Shown piece by piece: positions 44,162 to 57,563 of a DNA stretch of 64,000 nucleotides. The translations under genes were made by a program, and so were the position numbers. Source of the DNA: Panicum virgatum (taxonomy: Eukaryota > Streptophyta > Magnoliopsida > Poales > Poaceae); NCBI RefSeq assembly GCF_016808335.1, contig NC_053144.1, forward strand, positions 68,557,400 to 68,621,399, written 5' to 3'. Numbering within the stretch: the stretch's first letter is position 1; each line of letters starts with the position of its first letter. Below the pieces are notes generated by a model, which ran no database searches, was not told the origin of the DNA, and saw only the letters and a program-made list of their open reading frames with translations.

Positions 44162-47100
44162 AACCCTAAACCCAGTTGTCCGGAATCCTCCCTGTCCCGC
44201 CGGATCTCCCGATTCCCCAAAGACCCGACACCCGTATCCAGCACCCTGTTTCCCCTCGACCTGCGCGTCGCGCTCTCGCGCGCCCGGACGCCGAGCGTGG
44301 CCGACCGGCTCCGCGATCAGCGCCGTGATCCTGGCGCGGATCCCTCCCTCCCTCTCCCCTTTTTTCCCTTCTCTCTCCCCTGCTTTTCTTTTTCTTTTTC
44401 TTTTTCCCATTTTCTTTCTCTTTTCTTTTCTTTCTCTCTCCTTCCCTCTCCCTCTCTCTCCTTCCTTTCTTCTCTGCCGCGCGCGCCTGGCCCGCGCCCT
44501 TCCCCTCGCCCTCTGCTCCGCCCGACCGTGCCCAATCGAGCACGTCTCCCCGGACGAGCCGCCCTTGGACCCCATCCCGGTCACGCAGCGCGCCTGGCCG
44601 GCCCGGTCCTCCTCCCCCCGCGCGCGCTGCTGCTGCCTCCCCCCCCCCTCGCGCGCGCACACGCGCTCGGCCGCAGCAGCTGCTCGGCGCCTCAGCCTGA
44701 GCGCCGCGCCGCCGCGCCACGGCCGCCTGGCCGGACCTGCGCGCGCAGCGCACCGCCGTCCGGCCCGTGCGCAGCCCGTCGCGCGCAGCACCACCCTGCC
44801 CAGCCCCGCTCGCCTGCACCCCGTGCTTCTCCCTGGCCCGCGCGCGTCACACCACGGCCGACCGCCGTTGACGCTGCACAGTGGCGTCGACCGTGGCACA
44901 GCGCCGCCTGCGGCGGTCGCCGCCTGCCCGTGCCGTCACGTCGCCTCGCCGCTCGGTTTTCGCACGCCATTGACGCCCCACCAGTGCTCCCGCGCCGTGC
45001 CATCGCGTCGCCTCGCCGCCCCCACGCCATTAACGCCGCCCAGCCCCCGCCACCGCCTTGGCCGCCTATAAAAGAGGCCGCCGAGCCCCCGAGCACCACA
45101 CCGCCACCTCGAACCGCGCCGCCACCCCACGCCCCCTCTCCGCAACCCTGCACCGCCGCCGCCGCTCACTCACCCCCGCCGCTGCTGGCCTCCGTGGCCG
45201 GACCGCCACGCCCCACCCCGGCACAAGGTGAGGCCGGGGATCGACCCCGCAGGGCCCCCACCTCCTTTCCCCTCTACCCCGGGCCGCCGGCGAGGCTCAG
45301 AGCCGCCGAATCGCCGGCGCCAAGCGCCGCCTCCACCCTCCCCTGTTCGGGACGCGAGAAGGGGGAAGAAGAAGGGCGATTTCGCCCAGAACCCCCTCCC
45401 TTTCTCCTATTTCCTTAAGAACCCTTCCACCTCTTGATATTTTTGCAATTAGAACCCTCTCTTCTGCTATATTCTCAAAATAAACCCTCACCATATAAAC
45501 TTAGTTATAAATAAGCCCCTGACTCTTCTCTATTAACCCAAGAAACTTCTAAAATATAAACCAAGCCCCTGCCTACTTAATCTTAATTACAATTAGGTCC
45601 CTGGACCCCTGTTTAGGCCCTAAACACTCCTTTGACCTATCATTTTATGCGTCTAACAACCTCGGATCTACCGAAAACTGTGCCACGTCTCTCTTAATAT
45701 AGTTTTGACCATGCCATCAGAAGCACACCCAAAAATATCACCCCATACCCTATATTTTATGTGTTCCCGTTTCGAGCTCGACGACAAATCTTTGTTTTGA
45801 TTGTGTGCTTGTTTGTGTGTGCTGTAGACCACGGAGTGACCGAAGGAGAGCCCGTCAACGAGCCGTACTGTGAGCAGGAGAACGAAGACCAGTTCCGCGA
45901 CCCCGAGCCCGAAGGACAGGACCTCCCCGAAGGCTACGAAGACGGCAAGTTCAATCCCATCCTTTGATGCATGTTTCTGTCCTAGTTTTTATAAACACAA
46001 CCCAATGGCCTGTTTTATAAATTGCATATGTTTTACTTGCATGAAAACACGGTTGGATAGCCACCCCTTGATTTGTGATGACCATTCCTTGACCACCTAG
46101 ATTAATGTCTGATTTTGTTTGGACGTTAATCGATATTAGAATGCTTAGGACTCACTCATAATACTATTTGATTTATAAAGAAAATGTGTGCGTGTGGGAA
46201 GGGGTAAAATGTGGATTTTCGAAAGATGAGTATGGGCGAGATGGACGGCATTTCTGTGTGATTTGCCGATTGGTGTGCTTATGCCTGTGTGGCTGGGCAA
46301 AGAAGGGAGATATCCATCTTGTCGTATCTAAGGACAGAGTTGGTGTGTCATCTCACCTAACTCCTTTATCGTGCAAACCACTCGACCGTTGAATGGGCAA
46401 CGGCGTAGCATAAATCCCACTAGTTGGTGTGATAGCCATCAGGAGAGCTGAGAGCAACGGGTGACTAAGGAAAAGGGATAAGCCCCGAGTGACTTATGCC
46501 CGGTTATACCTAAGTGAACGGTCAATGACCCCTTGGTGCATCCCGTGATGGCTAGTCAGGCTTAGCTATGGTGGGTAATGGCTATGTTGGGATCTACACC
46601 GACACGACGGTGTTCGAGTTGTGGTATCCTACTTGTGGGTAAAGTTGCACACCTCTGCAGAGTTAAGAATCTATTCGAATAGTCCGTGCCCACGGTATTG
46701 GGCGAGTTACGGTGTGGTCACATAACTAGTGTTTCATTGGGATGGGCTGGTGTGAGTTGTTTTGGAATTGTGTCCGGCAGTTGTGCCGTGTGCTACGACG
46801 GACGGGGAGTCCGGTAGCAGTTTTAAAACCTGAATTCTGTGTTACTGCAAAAACTGATTTCTAAAAGGTTTTCCGTAAAATAAACCCCTGCTTAAAATGT
46901 CGTTTTTCTGCAAATTAAACCGTAACCTTAACCTTGATTTACCTATGCATATTATTCTGTTATAACCCCCTCCGTGGGTGTGGTTGAACTTGCTGAGTAC
47001 GTTTGTACTCACCCCACTCTTACTTTTTACAGAAGAAGACCCAGACTTCGTTCCAGACGACGCCGAGTAGGGTTACCGTTCTACACCCAACCTTGCCTGT

Positions 47101-47338
47101 GGTACCGGCCCTGTCAAGATGCCTCCGCTGTCGCAGTACTCTGAGCCCGTGATAGACCCTATGTGGTTCGCGGTCTGGTGTTACGTTGTACCTTGGTTAA
47201 TAATTATCATTATCTGTATCGAGTGTCCTCCAAGGTTTGTACGGTTTTGAACCATCTGATGTAATAAATGTGGCATCAGCCTCTTGGGACTGGTGCTTTG
47301 TATCACATTTAAGTCTTCTCTTATGAGGGGACGCTTCA
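44083..47338 (+). repeat. LTR2 (shared middle LTR) of the tandem chromovirus
   Basis: 3256 bp with the same landmarks as LTR1. It serves as 3' LTR for unit 1 and 5' LTR for unit 2. It carries about a dozen changes not seen in LTR1 or LTR3 (for example near 44168, 44886, 45458, 45529, 45673 and 46152) and shares others with LTR3 against LTR1. Confidence 0.93.
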
Positions 47339-47340
47339 GG

Positions 47341-47352
47341 TGGTATCAGAGC
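47341..47352 (+). promoter_or_regulatory. Primer binding site, unit 2
   Basis: TGGTATCAGAGC, 2 bp after LTR2, identical to the unit 1 site. Confidence 0.9.
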
Positions 47353-47480
47353 CGTAGGATTGGCCGTAGGACGTGACCCTAGGAGCGAAACCCGTTTTCA
47401 GGACCCTTCACCTTAGGACTTTTCTATCCTTAATCCTTTCCTCACACAAATACTTACCCTTGGTTCTTGCCCTGTTCCAG

Positions 47481-48398
47481 ATGGCTGACAATGGATGGAT
47501 CGGCGGAATCTGTTTCGCAGAGCCCGGCCTTCCTAAGTTGTTGATACTCAGCCTGGAACGCATTGGAGTTGTGGATCCGCCAGAGTTTCTTTACCGGGAG
47601 TATGACTCCAAGGGCACTCTTCGGTGCGACCTGATGATCTTCATAGCAAGGAGCACCCGCTATCCTGATGTGGACCCTTGGTTCATCTCCACCACTGGAT
47701 TCCGTTTCCCGGATACCTATCGGAAAGCCGCCCGCAAAGCCCTACGACGTCTGCGTGTGATCTACAGGCATCACCTCCAGCGGACTCCTATGGGATTTTT
47801 CCCGCCGGCTGAAGGAAGAGGACGCACATGGATTGCCAGGATGAGAGGACTTGGAAGAGAAGAAGAAGACCTAGAAGACACGGTCTCTCACCTATCCATC
47901 TATCTCACCGGCCTGGATGAGCTCTATCGCGAGCAAGCAGCACAACTGAAACAGCAGGTCCACAGAGCAGAAAAAGCAACCCAGGAGATGGAGGAACAAC
48001 GGTCGAGGACTTTCCATGCCGAGTATTCCCTAGCCGCCCTCCAAGTCCAAATGGATGAAAAAGAGGAAGAACTGGAAGAACAGCGGGCAAGAGCCACACG
48101 CGCCGAGGACTCGCTAGCCGCTCTCCAAGCTCGTATGCGGAGGTACGAGGCTCGCTGGGGAATAGGCGGATGGATAGAAGAAGACGCAGAAGAAGAACCC
48201 GAAGAGGCTCAATGGGATGTAGGCATTCAGGCCGAAGAGGAAGAGCCCATGGAAACCCATTGGGATGTTGGAACTCAAACCGAAGAAGAAGAGCCCGAGG
48301 AAACCCATTGGGATAAGGGTACTCAGACCGATGACACCACAGATCAATATCTCCCACTGAAGAAGCGCTCTCTTAGGATCGAGGAAGGGTCCCCATGA
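47481..48398 (+). CDS. Accessory ORF A, unit 2
   Basis: 305 residues, the same protein as 37249-38166; only synonymous changes were noticed (for example near 47882 and 48341). It keeps the CCAG/ATG start junction, the coiled-coil segment and the three 16-residue repeats. Two intact copies show that the frame is not decaying. Confidence 0.75.
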   Translation: MADNGWIGGICFAEPGLPKLLILSLERIGVVDPPEFLYREYDSKGTLRCDLMIFIARSTRYPDVDPWFISTTGFRFPDTYRKAARKALRRLRVIYRHHLQRTPMGFFPPAEGRGRTWIARMRGLGREEEDLEDTVSHLSIYLTGLDELYREQAAQLKQQVHRAEKATQEMEEQRSRTFHAEYSLAALQVQMDEKEEELEEQRARATRAEDSLAALQARMRRYEARWGIGGWIEEDAEEEPEEAQWDVGIQAEEEEPMETHWDVGTQTEEEEPEETHWDKGTQTDDTTDQYLPLKKRSLRIEEGSP

Positions 48399-48547
48399 TA
48401 GGAGTAGTCTCTAAGCTTGAACCTTTGCTCTAATAATCATGTACCCATGAAGTTGTACCCCCACCGTGATGCCATAAATAAAAATAATCTCCCCTTTTGT
48501 GTACCTCAAATAATCGTGCAAGTTTTTCACCCTATCTTTGTTTTCAG

Positions 48548-49435
48548 ATGGCTGAGGAGGGATGGACCCAGGGCGATTGCCAAGCTGCGCCTGGCTTCCC
48601 CAGCCTCTTGATCAACGCCCTGGAGAGCCTTGGCGTCACGGAACGCCCAAGGTACTACAGCAGAGAGTACGAGCATCATGGCACTCTCCGCTGCAGGGTG
48701 ATCTTAGTCGTCGCCAGAAGTGACCGTTACCCTGACATCCTGTCATGGCGAGTGACTGCTACAGGGTTTAGGCACCAGGACACCTATCCCCTAGCCGTCA
48801 GGAAAGCACTTCGTTATCTGTGCCGGATTTTCGAAGGACACCTCACCCCCACACCAATGAGGTTCTTTCCACCAGCCATCAGGACACCAGTTTGGGAAGC
48901 TCGAATGAGAAGCCTGGAACGGCGCCGCCATGAAGAAGTCCTCCTGTACCAAGTAGCTACCTACCTAGCCTCCTTGGATCAGCTCTTTGACGAGCAAGCC
49001 AACTTGCTGAGGGAACAGACCCATCGAGCCGAGCAAGCAGAGCTCACGCTAAGATTGCAGCAGATCCGAGCAGTCCAAGCCGAGGCAAGAGCCGCAGCAG
49101 CGGTCAGCAGTGAAGCAGTTGCCCAGGAGAGCCTCAGGCAAGCCCGAGACCGGCGTATGCAAGAATGGGCTAGTAGTGGAACCCCAGTCCCGGCAATAGG
49201 AGAAGACCATGTTCTGCTCGGAACGCCCGTCATAGGATGGGGACCACTCGTTGGAAACCCACTAGCCCCACCCGAGAATCCTGGAAGGTCTACGGCCGCC
49301 GCCGCAAGAGAAGCCGCAACGCAACCCCGGGAAAACGGAGGTCTAGAGGATGGCGAACCGGGACCACTCATTTCCCCGGAGGTCGTGTGTTCCTTTCCGA
49401 GGGAGGAACCCACTCAAGCCGATGAGTCAGCCTAA
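48548..49435 (+). CDS. Accessory ORF B, unit 2
   Basis: 295 residues, identical to 38316-39203 except for one Ala-to-Thr change in the helical segment (codon near 49046). It keeps the TTTTCAG/ATG junction. Function unknown. Confidence 0.75.
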   Translation: MAEEGWTQGDCQAAPGFPSLLINALESLGVTERPRYYSREYEHHGTLRCRVILVVARSDRYPDILSWRVTATGFRHQDTYPLAVRKALRYLCRIFEGHLTPTPMRFFPPAIRTPVWEARMRSLERRRHEEVLLYQVATYLASLDQLFDEQANLLREQTHRAEQAELTLRLQQIRAVQAEARAAAAVSSEAVAQESLRQARDRRMQEWASSGTPVPAIGEDHVLLGTPVIGWGPLVGNPLAPPENPGRSTAAAAREAATQPRENGGLEDGEPGPLISPEVVCSFPREEPTQADESA

Positions 49436-49710
49436 AGTGCTAGCGACCGTCAAGGGATGAAGCCGTGTGGTCCGAAGAAGATCAGTGCCCCTTTTCTTTT
49501 GTAGTTGTGTACCCGGTCGTGTAGTACGCGTTTGACCTTGCCCCTTGTTGTACCACCCTTGCTGTAATAAAGTTGCTTGTGCTTGTTGTTTGTGATGATT
49601 GCTTGTTGATTGTGTGCTTGCCGGCAGTAAATAGATACTGCCTTTTCAAAAATACGACTTAACCAACTTAAACATCACCTAATCTTAGTCCCAATCCACT
49701 CGTTCTGCAG

Positions 49711-52700
49711 ATGGTTTCCCGGAGCATCACAAGGGCCTCCCGAGTCAGGGACCCTGCAGCCGCTGATGCAGGAGTACACCCTGACGGGCAAAACCATCCG
49801 CAGGAAGAACAAGAAGTGAGTCAGGGCAGAGGAGAAAATCATGGTGCACAGCTGCCACCACCACCACCACCACCTTTCGTGGACCTGGCACAAGTAATCC
49901 ATAACCAGACTCTCATACTGGAGACACTGGCCAATGCTCTAGTGAACAGGCAGCCACGAGAGCAGACCTTTAATGACAAGCTGACAGCTTTTCTGAGGGC
50001 CAAGCCACCCACTTTTGCCGGATCCAGCAACCCCTTGGATGCAGATGACTGGCTCCGCGTGATCCAGAGGAAGCTCGAGCCATTTGGGTGCCAGGATCGA
50101 GATAAAGTTCTTCTGGCTGCACATCAACTCACCGGGACTGCCTTAGCCTGGTGGGAGAATTACTGCGCTGCTGCCAGAGATGCCTCCACCATCACCTGGA
50201 ATGAATTCGTGAGGGAGTTCCGCCGTTATCACATTCCCTCGGCCACCATGAAGCGCAAGGCAGATGAGTTCCGCGCACTTCAGCAGGGGAGTATGTCGGT
50301 GGAAGAATATACTCACCAGTTTATGGAGCTGTCTCGATATGCGCCAGATGAAGTGAACGACGACGAGAAGAAGCAGGACATGTTCAAGAAGGGACTAAAC
50401 CCAGAACTCAGGACCCTGCTCACCCCTCAGATCTATCCTGATTTCAACACCTTGATGAACAAGGCAATCCTCACCGAGAAGGCTAAGATTGATGAAAGGA
50501 AAGAGAACAAACGCAAGTTTCTGGAGAGTAAGTCTCGCCAGCAGGATCGTTTTCAGAAGACCAGAAGTCTCAGCTACAACGCACCAAGGTCCCAAGCCCC
50601 AATGCAGTACAAAACTCAGTCTCAAGTGACAGGACCACGGGCCCCTAACACACAGCCCAGAAGCCAGAACACCATGAGGGCCTCACAGAATAATGCGAGC
50701 CAGGTCACCAACAACAACAGCAACGTGAGAGCCTGTTTCAACTGCCGTGAGACGGGTCACTTCATCGCCGACTGCCCCTATGCCAAGAACAAGCCTGCTA
50801 CTTCGGCTTTCTCCAACACAGTGAACGGACCCAAGCCAGTTCTGACCGGTGCCAACCGAGTGCCCCTCCGTGGCAACAGCAACAACAACAACAACCAGCA
50901 GAGGCAATCCCAGCAGTCTTTTGGACGAGCCCGTGTCAACCACATCGACGCACAGGAAGCTCAAGGAGCCCAGGGCGTAGTACTCGGTGAGTACCTAGTC
51001 AGCTCAACTCTTGCAACAGTACTGTTTGATTCTGGAGCATCACACTCATTCATATCCTCGAGCTTTGTGGAGAAACATAAAATACCTACGGTACTACTAA
51101 AAACACCCCTAATAACCCGGACGCCCGGAGGAGACATCAGGTGTCAACTGGGTTGTCTACGGGTAAGGATCAATTTAAGTGGGGTAGAGTTTCTAGCAGA
51201 CCTAGTAGTACTTAAGTCAGAAGGGATAGATGTGATCCTTGGAATGGATTGGCTGAGTAAACACAATGGCCTCATAGGTTGTACGGATAAGGTAGTACAT
51301 CTAACAAACTCAGAGGGAGTCCGAGTGACCTGTCATACCCGGGAAAGTGGAGCAAACCCGATGATATTCAGTATGGAAGCCAAGAACTTGGATGAAGTCC
51401 CTGTAGTGAATGAGTACCCCGATGTCTTTCCCGAAGAGCTTCCCGGTATGCCACCAGATAGGGACATAGAATTTGTCATTGATCTTGTTCCTGGAACCGC
51501 CCCCATAGCCAAGAGACCGTATAGGATGGCAGCCTCCGAGTTGGCAGAATTAAAGAAACAACTAGAGGAACTACAACGGATTGGCTTTATCAGGCCAAGT
51601 TCGTCACCTTGGGGAGCCCCGGTTCTATTCGTCAAGAAGAAGGACGGGAGTATGAGGTTGTGCGTTGATTATCGAGCACTGAACGAAGTCACTATCAAGA
51701 ACAAGTACCCTCTTCCCAGGATCGATGACCTTTTTGACCAGCTAAAAGGAGCCAGGTACTTTTCCAAGATTGACCTAAGGTCCGGATATTTTCAGCTCAA
51801 GATTAGGGAAAGTGACATTCCGAAGACAGCCTTTGTCACCCGATACGGACAGTTTGAGTTCACAGTGATGTCTTTTGGACTGACAAATGCACCTGCCTAT
51901 TTCATGAACCTCATGAACAAAGTGTTTATGGACGAGCTAGATAAGTTTGTCGTAGTCTTCATTGACGACATACTTATTTACTCGAAGAGTATTCAGGAGC
52001 ACGAACAACACCTGAGGGTAGTTTTGGAGAAATTGAGAGTGCATAGGCTATACGCCAAATTCAGCAAGTGTGAGTTCTGGCTGGAGAAAGTAGCTTTCCT
52101 TGGTCACATTCTGACCGCGGAAGGAGTAGCAGTGGATCCCGAGAAGGTCGAAGCAGTCTCCAACTGGCAATCGCCGACCAATGTCAGTGAGATCAGAAGC
52201 TTTCTTGGATTAGCTGGTTATTATCGGAGATTCATTGAAGGATTTTCTAAGATAGCCCGGCCCATGACAGAGCTGCTCAAGAAAGAGAAGAAATTCACCT
52301 GGACGGAGTCGTGTGAAAGAAGTTTCCAGGAGTTGAAGCGAATATTGACGACAGCCCCAGTGCTAACCCTGCCGGATATTCATCGGGATTTTGTCATCTA
52401 TTGTGATGCGTCCCGACAAGGATTGGGTTGTGTGCTGATGCAAGATGGGAAAGTCGTTGCATATGCTTCCCGTCAGCTTAGGACTCATGAGCAAAATTAC
52501 CCGACTCATGATTTGGAGCTTGCAGCCGTAGTGCACGCACTTAAGATCTGGAGGCACTATTTGATTGGAAATAAGTGCGAAATCTTTACCGATCATAAAA
52601 GTCTGAAGTATATCTTCACCCAACCAGACCTAAACCTGAGGCAGAGAAGATGGCTGGAATTAGTCAAAGATTATAATTTGGAAATTCATTATCACCCAGG

Positions 52701-54393
52701 TAAAGCCAATGTAGTAGCCGATGCCCTAAGTCGGAAATCCTACGGGCCCAAGAATGACCATTTACGAGAGGAAATGGCACGATTAAATGTGCACATTGTC
52801 CCTCGAGGTTCCAGCCAAGTGCTGAACGTTCAATCCACTCTAGAAGAAAGAATCAGGAAAGCCCAAAAATCGGACAAGGGGCTGATGGAAATCCGGAGGC
52901 AAACCGGAGAAAATAAGGCCCCAGACTTTCGAGTTGATAATAAGGGAACGTTGTGGTATAAAGACAGAATTTGTGTGCCCCAGAAAGGAGATTTCAGGCA
53001 GATAATCATGGATGAAGCCCACAACTCAGCCTACTCCATCCACCCAGGATCCACCAAAATGTATATGGACTTAAAACAGAAATATTGGTGGAATGGGATG
53101 AAGGCAGATATTGCACGATTCGTCGCCCATTGCGATACTTGCCAAAGAATTAAAGCTGAACACCAGAAGCCGGCAGGATTGTTGCAACCCCTACCCATTC
53201 CGGTTTGGAAATGGGATGAAGTAGGAATGGATTTTGTAGTGGGCTTGCCCAGAACCCAGAAAGGACATGACTCCATATGGGTAATAGTGGATCGCCTTAC
53301 TAAATCAGCACATTTCATACCCGTACGGACCAACTATGACGGGGAGAAGCTAGCTAAGCTCTATATAGAGAACATAGTGAAATTGCATGGTGTGCCCAGC
53401 CGAATCGTTTCAGATAGAGGGACCCAGTTCACCTCAAGATTTTGGAAGAGTTTGCATAAAGCCATGGGCACCAAGCTAGACTTTAGTTCCGCTTATCATC
53501 CGCAGACGGATGGTCAGACAGAAAGGGTGAATCAGATTATGGAAGATATGCTGAGAGCGTGTGTTCTCACTTATGGCAAAGATTGGGAACAAAGCTTACC
53601 GTATGCCGAGTTCTCATACAACAACGGGTACCAAGCAAGCTTGGGCATGTCACCGTTTGAAGCTCTCTACGGAAGGAAATGCAGGACCCCTCTGATGTGG
53701 TCAGAAGTTGGAGAACGTGCCCTAGTCGGCCCCGCACTCATAAAGGAAGCAGAGGAAAGAGTCGCCGAGATTCGAGAAAAGCTAAAAGCAGCCCAGTCCC
53801 GACAAAAGAGCTATGCAGACAAGAAAAGACGGGAAATAAGTTTCAACCCAGGAGATTTCGCGTATCTCAAGGTATCACCCATTCGAGGGACCCGAAGATT
53901 TCAGGTACAAGGAAAATTGGCCCCTCGGTATATTGGACCATACCGAGTTCTGAAGAAAATTGGAGCAGTAGCATACCGTTTGGAACTACCAGAAGAAATG
54001 TCGGATATACACCCAGTATTCCATGTCTCGCAGTTGAGAAGGTGTTTGAGGGTACCCGAGGCAGAGCACGTGCCAGTAGAAACAATAGATTTACAGCCAG
54101 ACCTGCGGTACCAGGAAATACCGGTCAAGATTCTAGACACCGTCGCCAGGAGAACCAGAAACTCCGAAGTACGAATTTGCAGAGTTCAGTGGAGCAGACA
54201 CGGAATAAAAGAAGCTACATGGGAGCGCGAAGATGCTCTGAAGAAGGAATTTCCCCACCTGTTTAGGAACCAGTCGAATCTCGAGGACGAGATTCATTTT
54301 AAGTGGGGTAGGTTTGTAACATCCCAAAAATTACCTAAAATAAATCGTGCGCTAAAATTTTGCTTCGTCGTTGAGCTCGAGATCCCTCCTTGA
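49711..54393 (+). CDS. Gag-Pol polyprotein, unit 2 (apparently intact)
   Basis: 1560 residues with the same domain order as unit 1: gag with CCHC knuckle, protease DSGA, RT FIDD, RNase H, integrase H-H-C-C and D-D-E, GPY/F and chromodomain-like tail. Here the RT-connection motif is the canonical GYYRRF (codon near 52225) and the GPY/F motif is IGPYRV (codon near 53935), as in the old relic at 3311-3565. This unit is therefore the better candidate for a functional polyprotein. Its 3' end reads into LTR3. Confidence 0.93.
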   Translation: MVSRSITRASRVRDPAAADAGVHPDGQNHPQEEQEVSQGRGENHGAQLPPPPPPPFVDLAQVIHNQTLILETLANALVNRQPREQTFNDKLTAFLRAKPPTFAGSSNPLDADDWLRVIQRKLEPFGCQDRDKVLLAAHQLTGTALAWWENYCAAARDASTITWNEFVREFRRYHIPSATMKRKADEFRALQQGSMSVEEYTHQFMELSRYAPDEVNDDEKKQDMFKKGLNPELRTLLTPQIYPDFNTLMNKAILTEKAKIDERKENKRKFLESKSRQQDRFQKTRSLSYNAPRSQAPMQYKTQSQVTGPRAPNTQPRSQNTMRASQNNASQVTNNNSNVRACFNCRETGHFIADCPYAKNKPATSAFSNTVNGPKPVLTGANRVPLRGNSNNNNNQQRQSQQSFGRARVNHIDAQEAQGAQGVVLGEYLVSSTLATVLFDSGASHSFISSSFVEKHKIPTVLLKTPLITRTPGGDIRCQLGCLRVRINLSGVEFLADLVVLKSEGIDVILGMDWLSKHNGLIGCTDKVVHLTNSEGVRVTCHTRESGANPMIFSMEAKNLDEVPVVNEYPDVFPEELPGMPPDRDIEFVIDLVPGTAPIAKRPYRMAASELAELKKQLEELQRIGFIRPSSSPWGAPVLFVKKKDGSMRLCVDYRALNEVTIKNKYPLPRIDDLFDQLKGARYFSKIDLRSGYFQLKIRESDIPKTAFVTRYGQFEFTVMSFGLTNAPAYFMNLMNKVFMDELDKFVVVFIDDILIYSKSIQEHEQHLRVVLEKLRVHRLYAKFSKCEFWLEKVAFLGHILTAEGVAVDPEKVEAVSNWQSPTNVSEIRSFLGLAGYYRRFIEGFSKIARPMTELLKKEKKFTWTESCERSFQELKRILTTAPVLTLPDIHRDFVIYCDASRQGLGCVLMQDGKVVAYASRQLRTHEQNYPTHDLELAAVVHALKIWRHYLIGNKCEIFTDHKSLKYIFTQPDLNLRQRRWLELVKDYNLEIHYHPGKANVVADALSRKSYGPKNDHLREEMARLNVHIVPRGSSQVLNVQSTLEERIRKAQKSDKGLMEIRRQTGENKAPDFRVDNKGTLWYKDRICVPQKGDFRQIIMDEAHNSAYSIHPGSTKMYMDLKQKYWWNGMKADIARFVAHCDTCQRIKAEHQKPAGLLQPLPIPVWKWDEVGMDFVVGLPRTQKGHDSIWVIVDRLTKSAHFIPVRTNYDGEKLAKLYIENIVKLHGVPSRIVSDRGTQFTSRFWKSLHKAMGTKLDFSSAYHPQTDGQTERVNQIMEDMLRACVLTYGKDWEQSLPYAEFSYNNGYQASLGMSPFEALYGRKCRTPLMWSEVGERALVGPALIKEAEERVAEIREKLKAAQSRQKSYADKKRREISFNPGDFAYLKVSPIRGTRRFQVQGKLAPRYIGPYRVLKKIGAVAYRLELPEEMSDIHPVFHVSQLRRCLRVPEAEHVPVETIDLQPDLRYQEIPVKILDTVARRTRNSEVRICRVQWSRHGIKEATWEREDALKKEFPHLFRNQSNLEDEIHFKWGRFVTSQKLPKINRALKFCFVVELEIPP

Positions 54394-57300
54394 AACCCTA
54401 ACCCCAGTTGTCCGGAATCCTCCCTGTCCCGCCGGATCTCCCGATTCCCCAAAGACTCGACACCCGTATCCAGCACCCTGTTTCCCCTCGACCTGCGCGT
54501 CGCGCTCTCGCGCGCCCGGACGCCGAGCGTGGCCGACCGGCTCCGCGATCAGCGCCGTGATCCCGGCGCGGATCCCTCCCTCCCTCTCCCCTTTTTTCCC
54601 TTCTCTCTCCCCTGCTTTTCTTTTTCTTTTTCCCATTTTCTTTCTCTTTTCTTTTCTTTCTCTCTCCTTCCCTCTCCCTCTCTCTCCTTCCTTTCTTCTC
54701 TGCCGCGCGCGCCTGGCCCGCGCCCTTCCCCTCGCCCTCTGCTCCGCCCGACCGTGCCCAATCGAGCACGTCTCCCAGGACGAGCCGCCCTTGGACCCCA
54801 TCCCGGTCACGCAGCGCGCCTGGCCGGCCCGGTCCTCCTCCCCGCGCGCGCGCTGCTGCTGCCTCCCCCCCCTCGCGCGCGCACACGCGCTCGGCCGCAG
54901 CAGCTGCTCGGCGCCTCAGCCTGAGCGCCGCGCCGCCGCGCCACGGCCGCCTGGCCGCACCTGCGCGCGCAGCGCCCCGCCGTCCGGCACGTGCGCAGCC
55001 CGTCGCGCGCAGCACCACCCTGCCCAGCCCCGCTCGCCTGCGCCCCGTGCTTCACCCTGGCCCGCGCGCGTCACGCCACGGCCGACCGCCGTTGACGCTG
55101 CACAGCGGCGTCGACCGTGGCACAGCGCCGCCTGCGGCGGTCGCCGCCTGCCCGTGCCGTCACGTCGCCTCGCCGCTCGGTTTTCGCACGCCATTGACGC
55201 CCCACCAGTGCTCCCGCGCCGTGCCGTCGCGTCGCCTCGCCGCCCCCACGCCATTAACGCCGCCCAGCCCCCGCCACCGCCTTGGCCGCCTATAAAAGAG
55301 GCCGCCGAGCCCCCGAGCACCACACCGCCACCTCGAACCGCGCCGCCACCCCACGCCCCCTCTCCGCAACCCTGCACCGCCGCCGCCGCTCACTCACCCC
55401 CGCCGCTGCTGGCCTCCGTGGCCGGACCGCCACGCCCCACCCCGGCACAAGGTGAGGCCGGGGATCGACCCCGCAGGGCCCCCACCTCCTTTCTCCTCTA
55501 CCCCGGGCCGCCGGCGAGGCTCAGAGCCGCCGAATCGCCGGCGCCAAGCGCCGCCTCCACCCTCCCCTGTTCGGGACGCGAGAAGGGGGAAGAAGAAGGG
55601 CGATTTCGCCCAGAACCCCCTCCCTTTCTCCTATTTCCTTAAGAACCCTTCCACCTCTTGATATTTTTGCAATTAGAACCCCCTCTTCTGCTATATTCTC
55701 AAAATAAACCCTCACCATATAAACTTAGTTATAAATAAGCCCCTGACTCTTCTAGATTAACCCAAGAAACTTCTAAAATATAAACCAAGCCCCTGCCTAC
55801 TTAATCTTAATTACAATTAGGTCCCTGGACCCCTGTTTAGGCCCTAAACACTCCTTTGACCTATCATTTTATGCGTCTAACAACCTCGGATCTACCCAAA
55901 ACTGTGCCACGTCTCTCTTAATATAGTTTTGACCATGCCATCAGAAGCACACCCAAAAATATCACCCCATACCCTATATTTTATGTGTTCCCGTTTCGAG
56001 CTCGACGACAAATCTTTGTTTTGATTGTGTGCTTGTTTGTGTGTGCTGTAGACCACGGAGTGACCGAAGGAGAGCCCGTCAACGAGCCGTACTGTGAGCA
56101 GGAGAACGAAGACCAGTTCCGCGACCCCGAGCCCGAAGGACAGGACCTCCCCGAAGGCTACGAAGACGGCAAGTTCAATCCCATCCTTTGATGCATGTTT
56201 CTGTCCTAGTTTTTATAAACACAACCCAATGGCCTGTTTTATAAATTGCATATGTTTTACTTGCATGAAAACACGGTTGGATAGCCACCCCTTGATTTGT
56301 GATGACCATTCCTTGACCACCTAGATTAATGTCTGATTTTGTTTGGACGTTAATCGATATTAGAATGCTTAGGACTTTACTCATAATACTATTTGATTTA
56401 TAAAGAAAATGTGTGCGTGTGGGAAGGGGTAAAATGTGGATTTTCGAAAGATGAGTATGGGCGAGATGGACGGCATTTCTGTGTGATTTGCCGATTGGTG
56501 TGCTTATGCCTGTGTGGCTGGGCAAAGAAGGGAGATATCCATCTTGTCGTGTCTAAGGACAGAGTTGGTGTGTCATCTCACCTAACTCCTTTATCGTGCA
56601 AACCACTCGACCGTTGAATGGGCAACGGCGTAGCATAAATCCCACTAGTTGGTGTGATAGCCATCAGGAGAGCTGAGAGCAACGGGTGACTAAGGAAAAG
56701 GGATAAGCCCCGAGTGACTTATGCCCGGTTATACCTAAGTGAACGGTCAATGACCCCTTGGTGCATCCCGTGATGGCTAGTCAGGCTTAGCTATGGTGGG
56801 TAATGGCTATGTTGGGATCTACACCGACACGACGGTGTTCGAGTTGTGGTATCCTACTTGTGGGTAAAGTTGCACACCTCTGCAGAGTTAAGAATCTATT
56901 CGAATAGTCCGTGCCCACGGTATTGGGCGAGTTACGGTGTGGTCACATAACTAGTGTTTCATTGGGATGGGCTGGTGTGAGTTGTTTTGGAATTGTGTCC
57001 GGCAGTTGTGCCGTGTGCTACGACGGACGGGGAGTCCGGTAGCAGTTTTAAAACCTGAATTCTGTGTTACTGCAAAAACTGATTTCTAAAAGGTTTTCCG
57101 TAAAATAAACCCCTGCTTAAAATGTCGTTTTTCTGCAAATTAAACCGTAACCTTAACCTTGATTTACCTATGCATATTATTATGTTATAACCCCCTCCGT
57201 GGGTGTGGTTGAACTTGCTGAGTACGTTTGTACTCACCCCACTCTTACTTTTTACAGAAGAAGACCCAGACTTCGTTCCAGACGACGCCGAGTAGGGTTA

Positions 57301-57563
57301 CCGTTCTACACCCAACCTTGCCTGTGGTACCGGCCCTGTCAAGATGCCTCCGCTGTCGCAGTACTCTGAGCCCGTGATAGACCCTATGTGGTTCGCGGTC
57401 TGGTGTTACGTTGTAGCTTGGTTAATAATTATCATTATCTGTATCGAGTGTCCTCCAAGGTTTGTACGGTTTTGAACCATATGATGTAATAAATGTGGCA
57501 TCAGCCTCCTGGGACTGGTGCTTTGTATCACATTTAAGTCTTCTCTTATGAGGGGACGCTTCA
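54315..57563 (+). repeat. LTR3 of the tandem chromovirus
   Basis: 3249 bp. Relative to LTR1 it lacks one 6-bp CTTTTT unit in the pyrimidine tract (near 54620) and one C in a C-run, and it has private changes near 54457, 54777, 54988, 57181, 57416 and 57481. The termini are intact. Confidence 0.93.

Larger units (their letters stand above)
33851..57563 (+). mobile_element. Tandem Tekay/Del-like chromovirus: three LTRs, two internal units
   Basis: LTR1 33851-37106, internal 37107-44082, LTR2 44083-47338, internal 47339-54314 and LTR3 54315-57563. The internal units are the same length (6976 bp) and differ at only about seven positions by eye. Target flanks CCAGC (33846-33850) and CCAGG (57564-57568) match 4 of 5, as expected if one insertion later became tandem. 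Each unit has a PBS, two accessory ORFs, a complete gag-pol with chromodomain, and a PPT. Both units look recently active. Confidence 0.92.
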
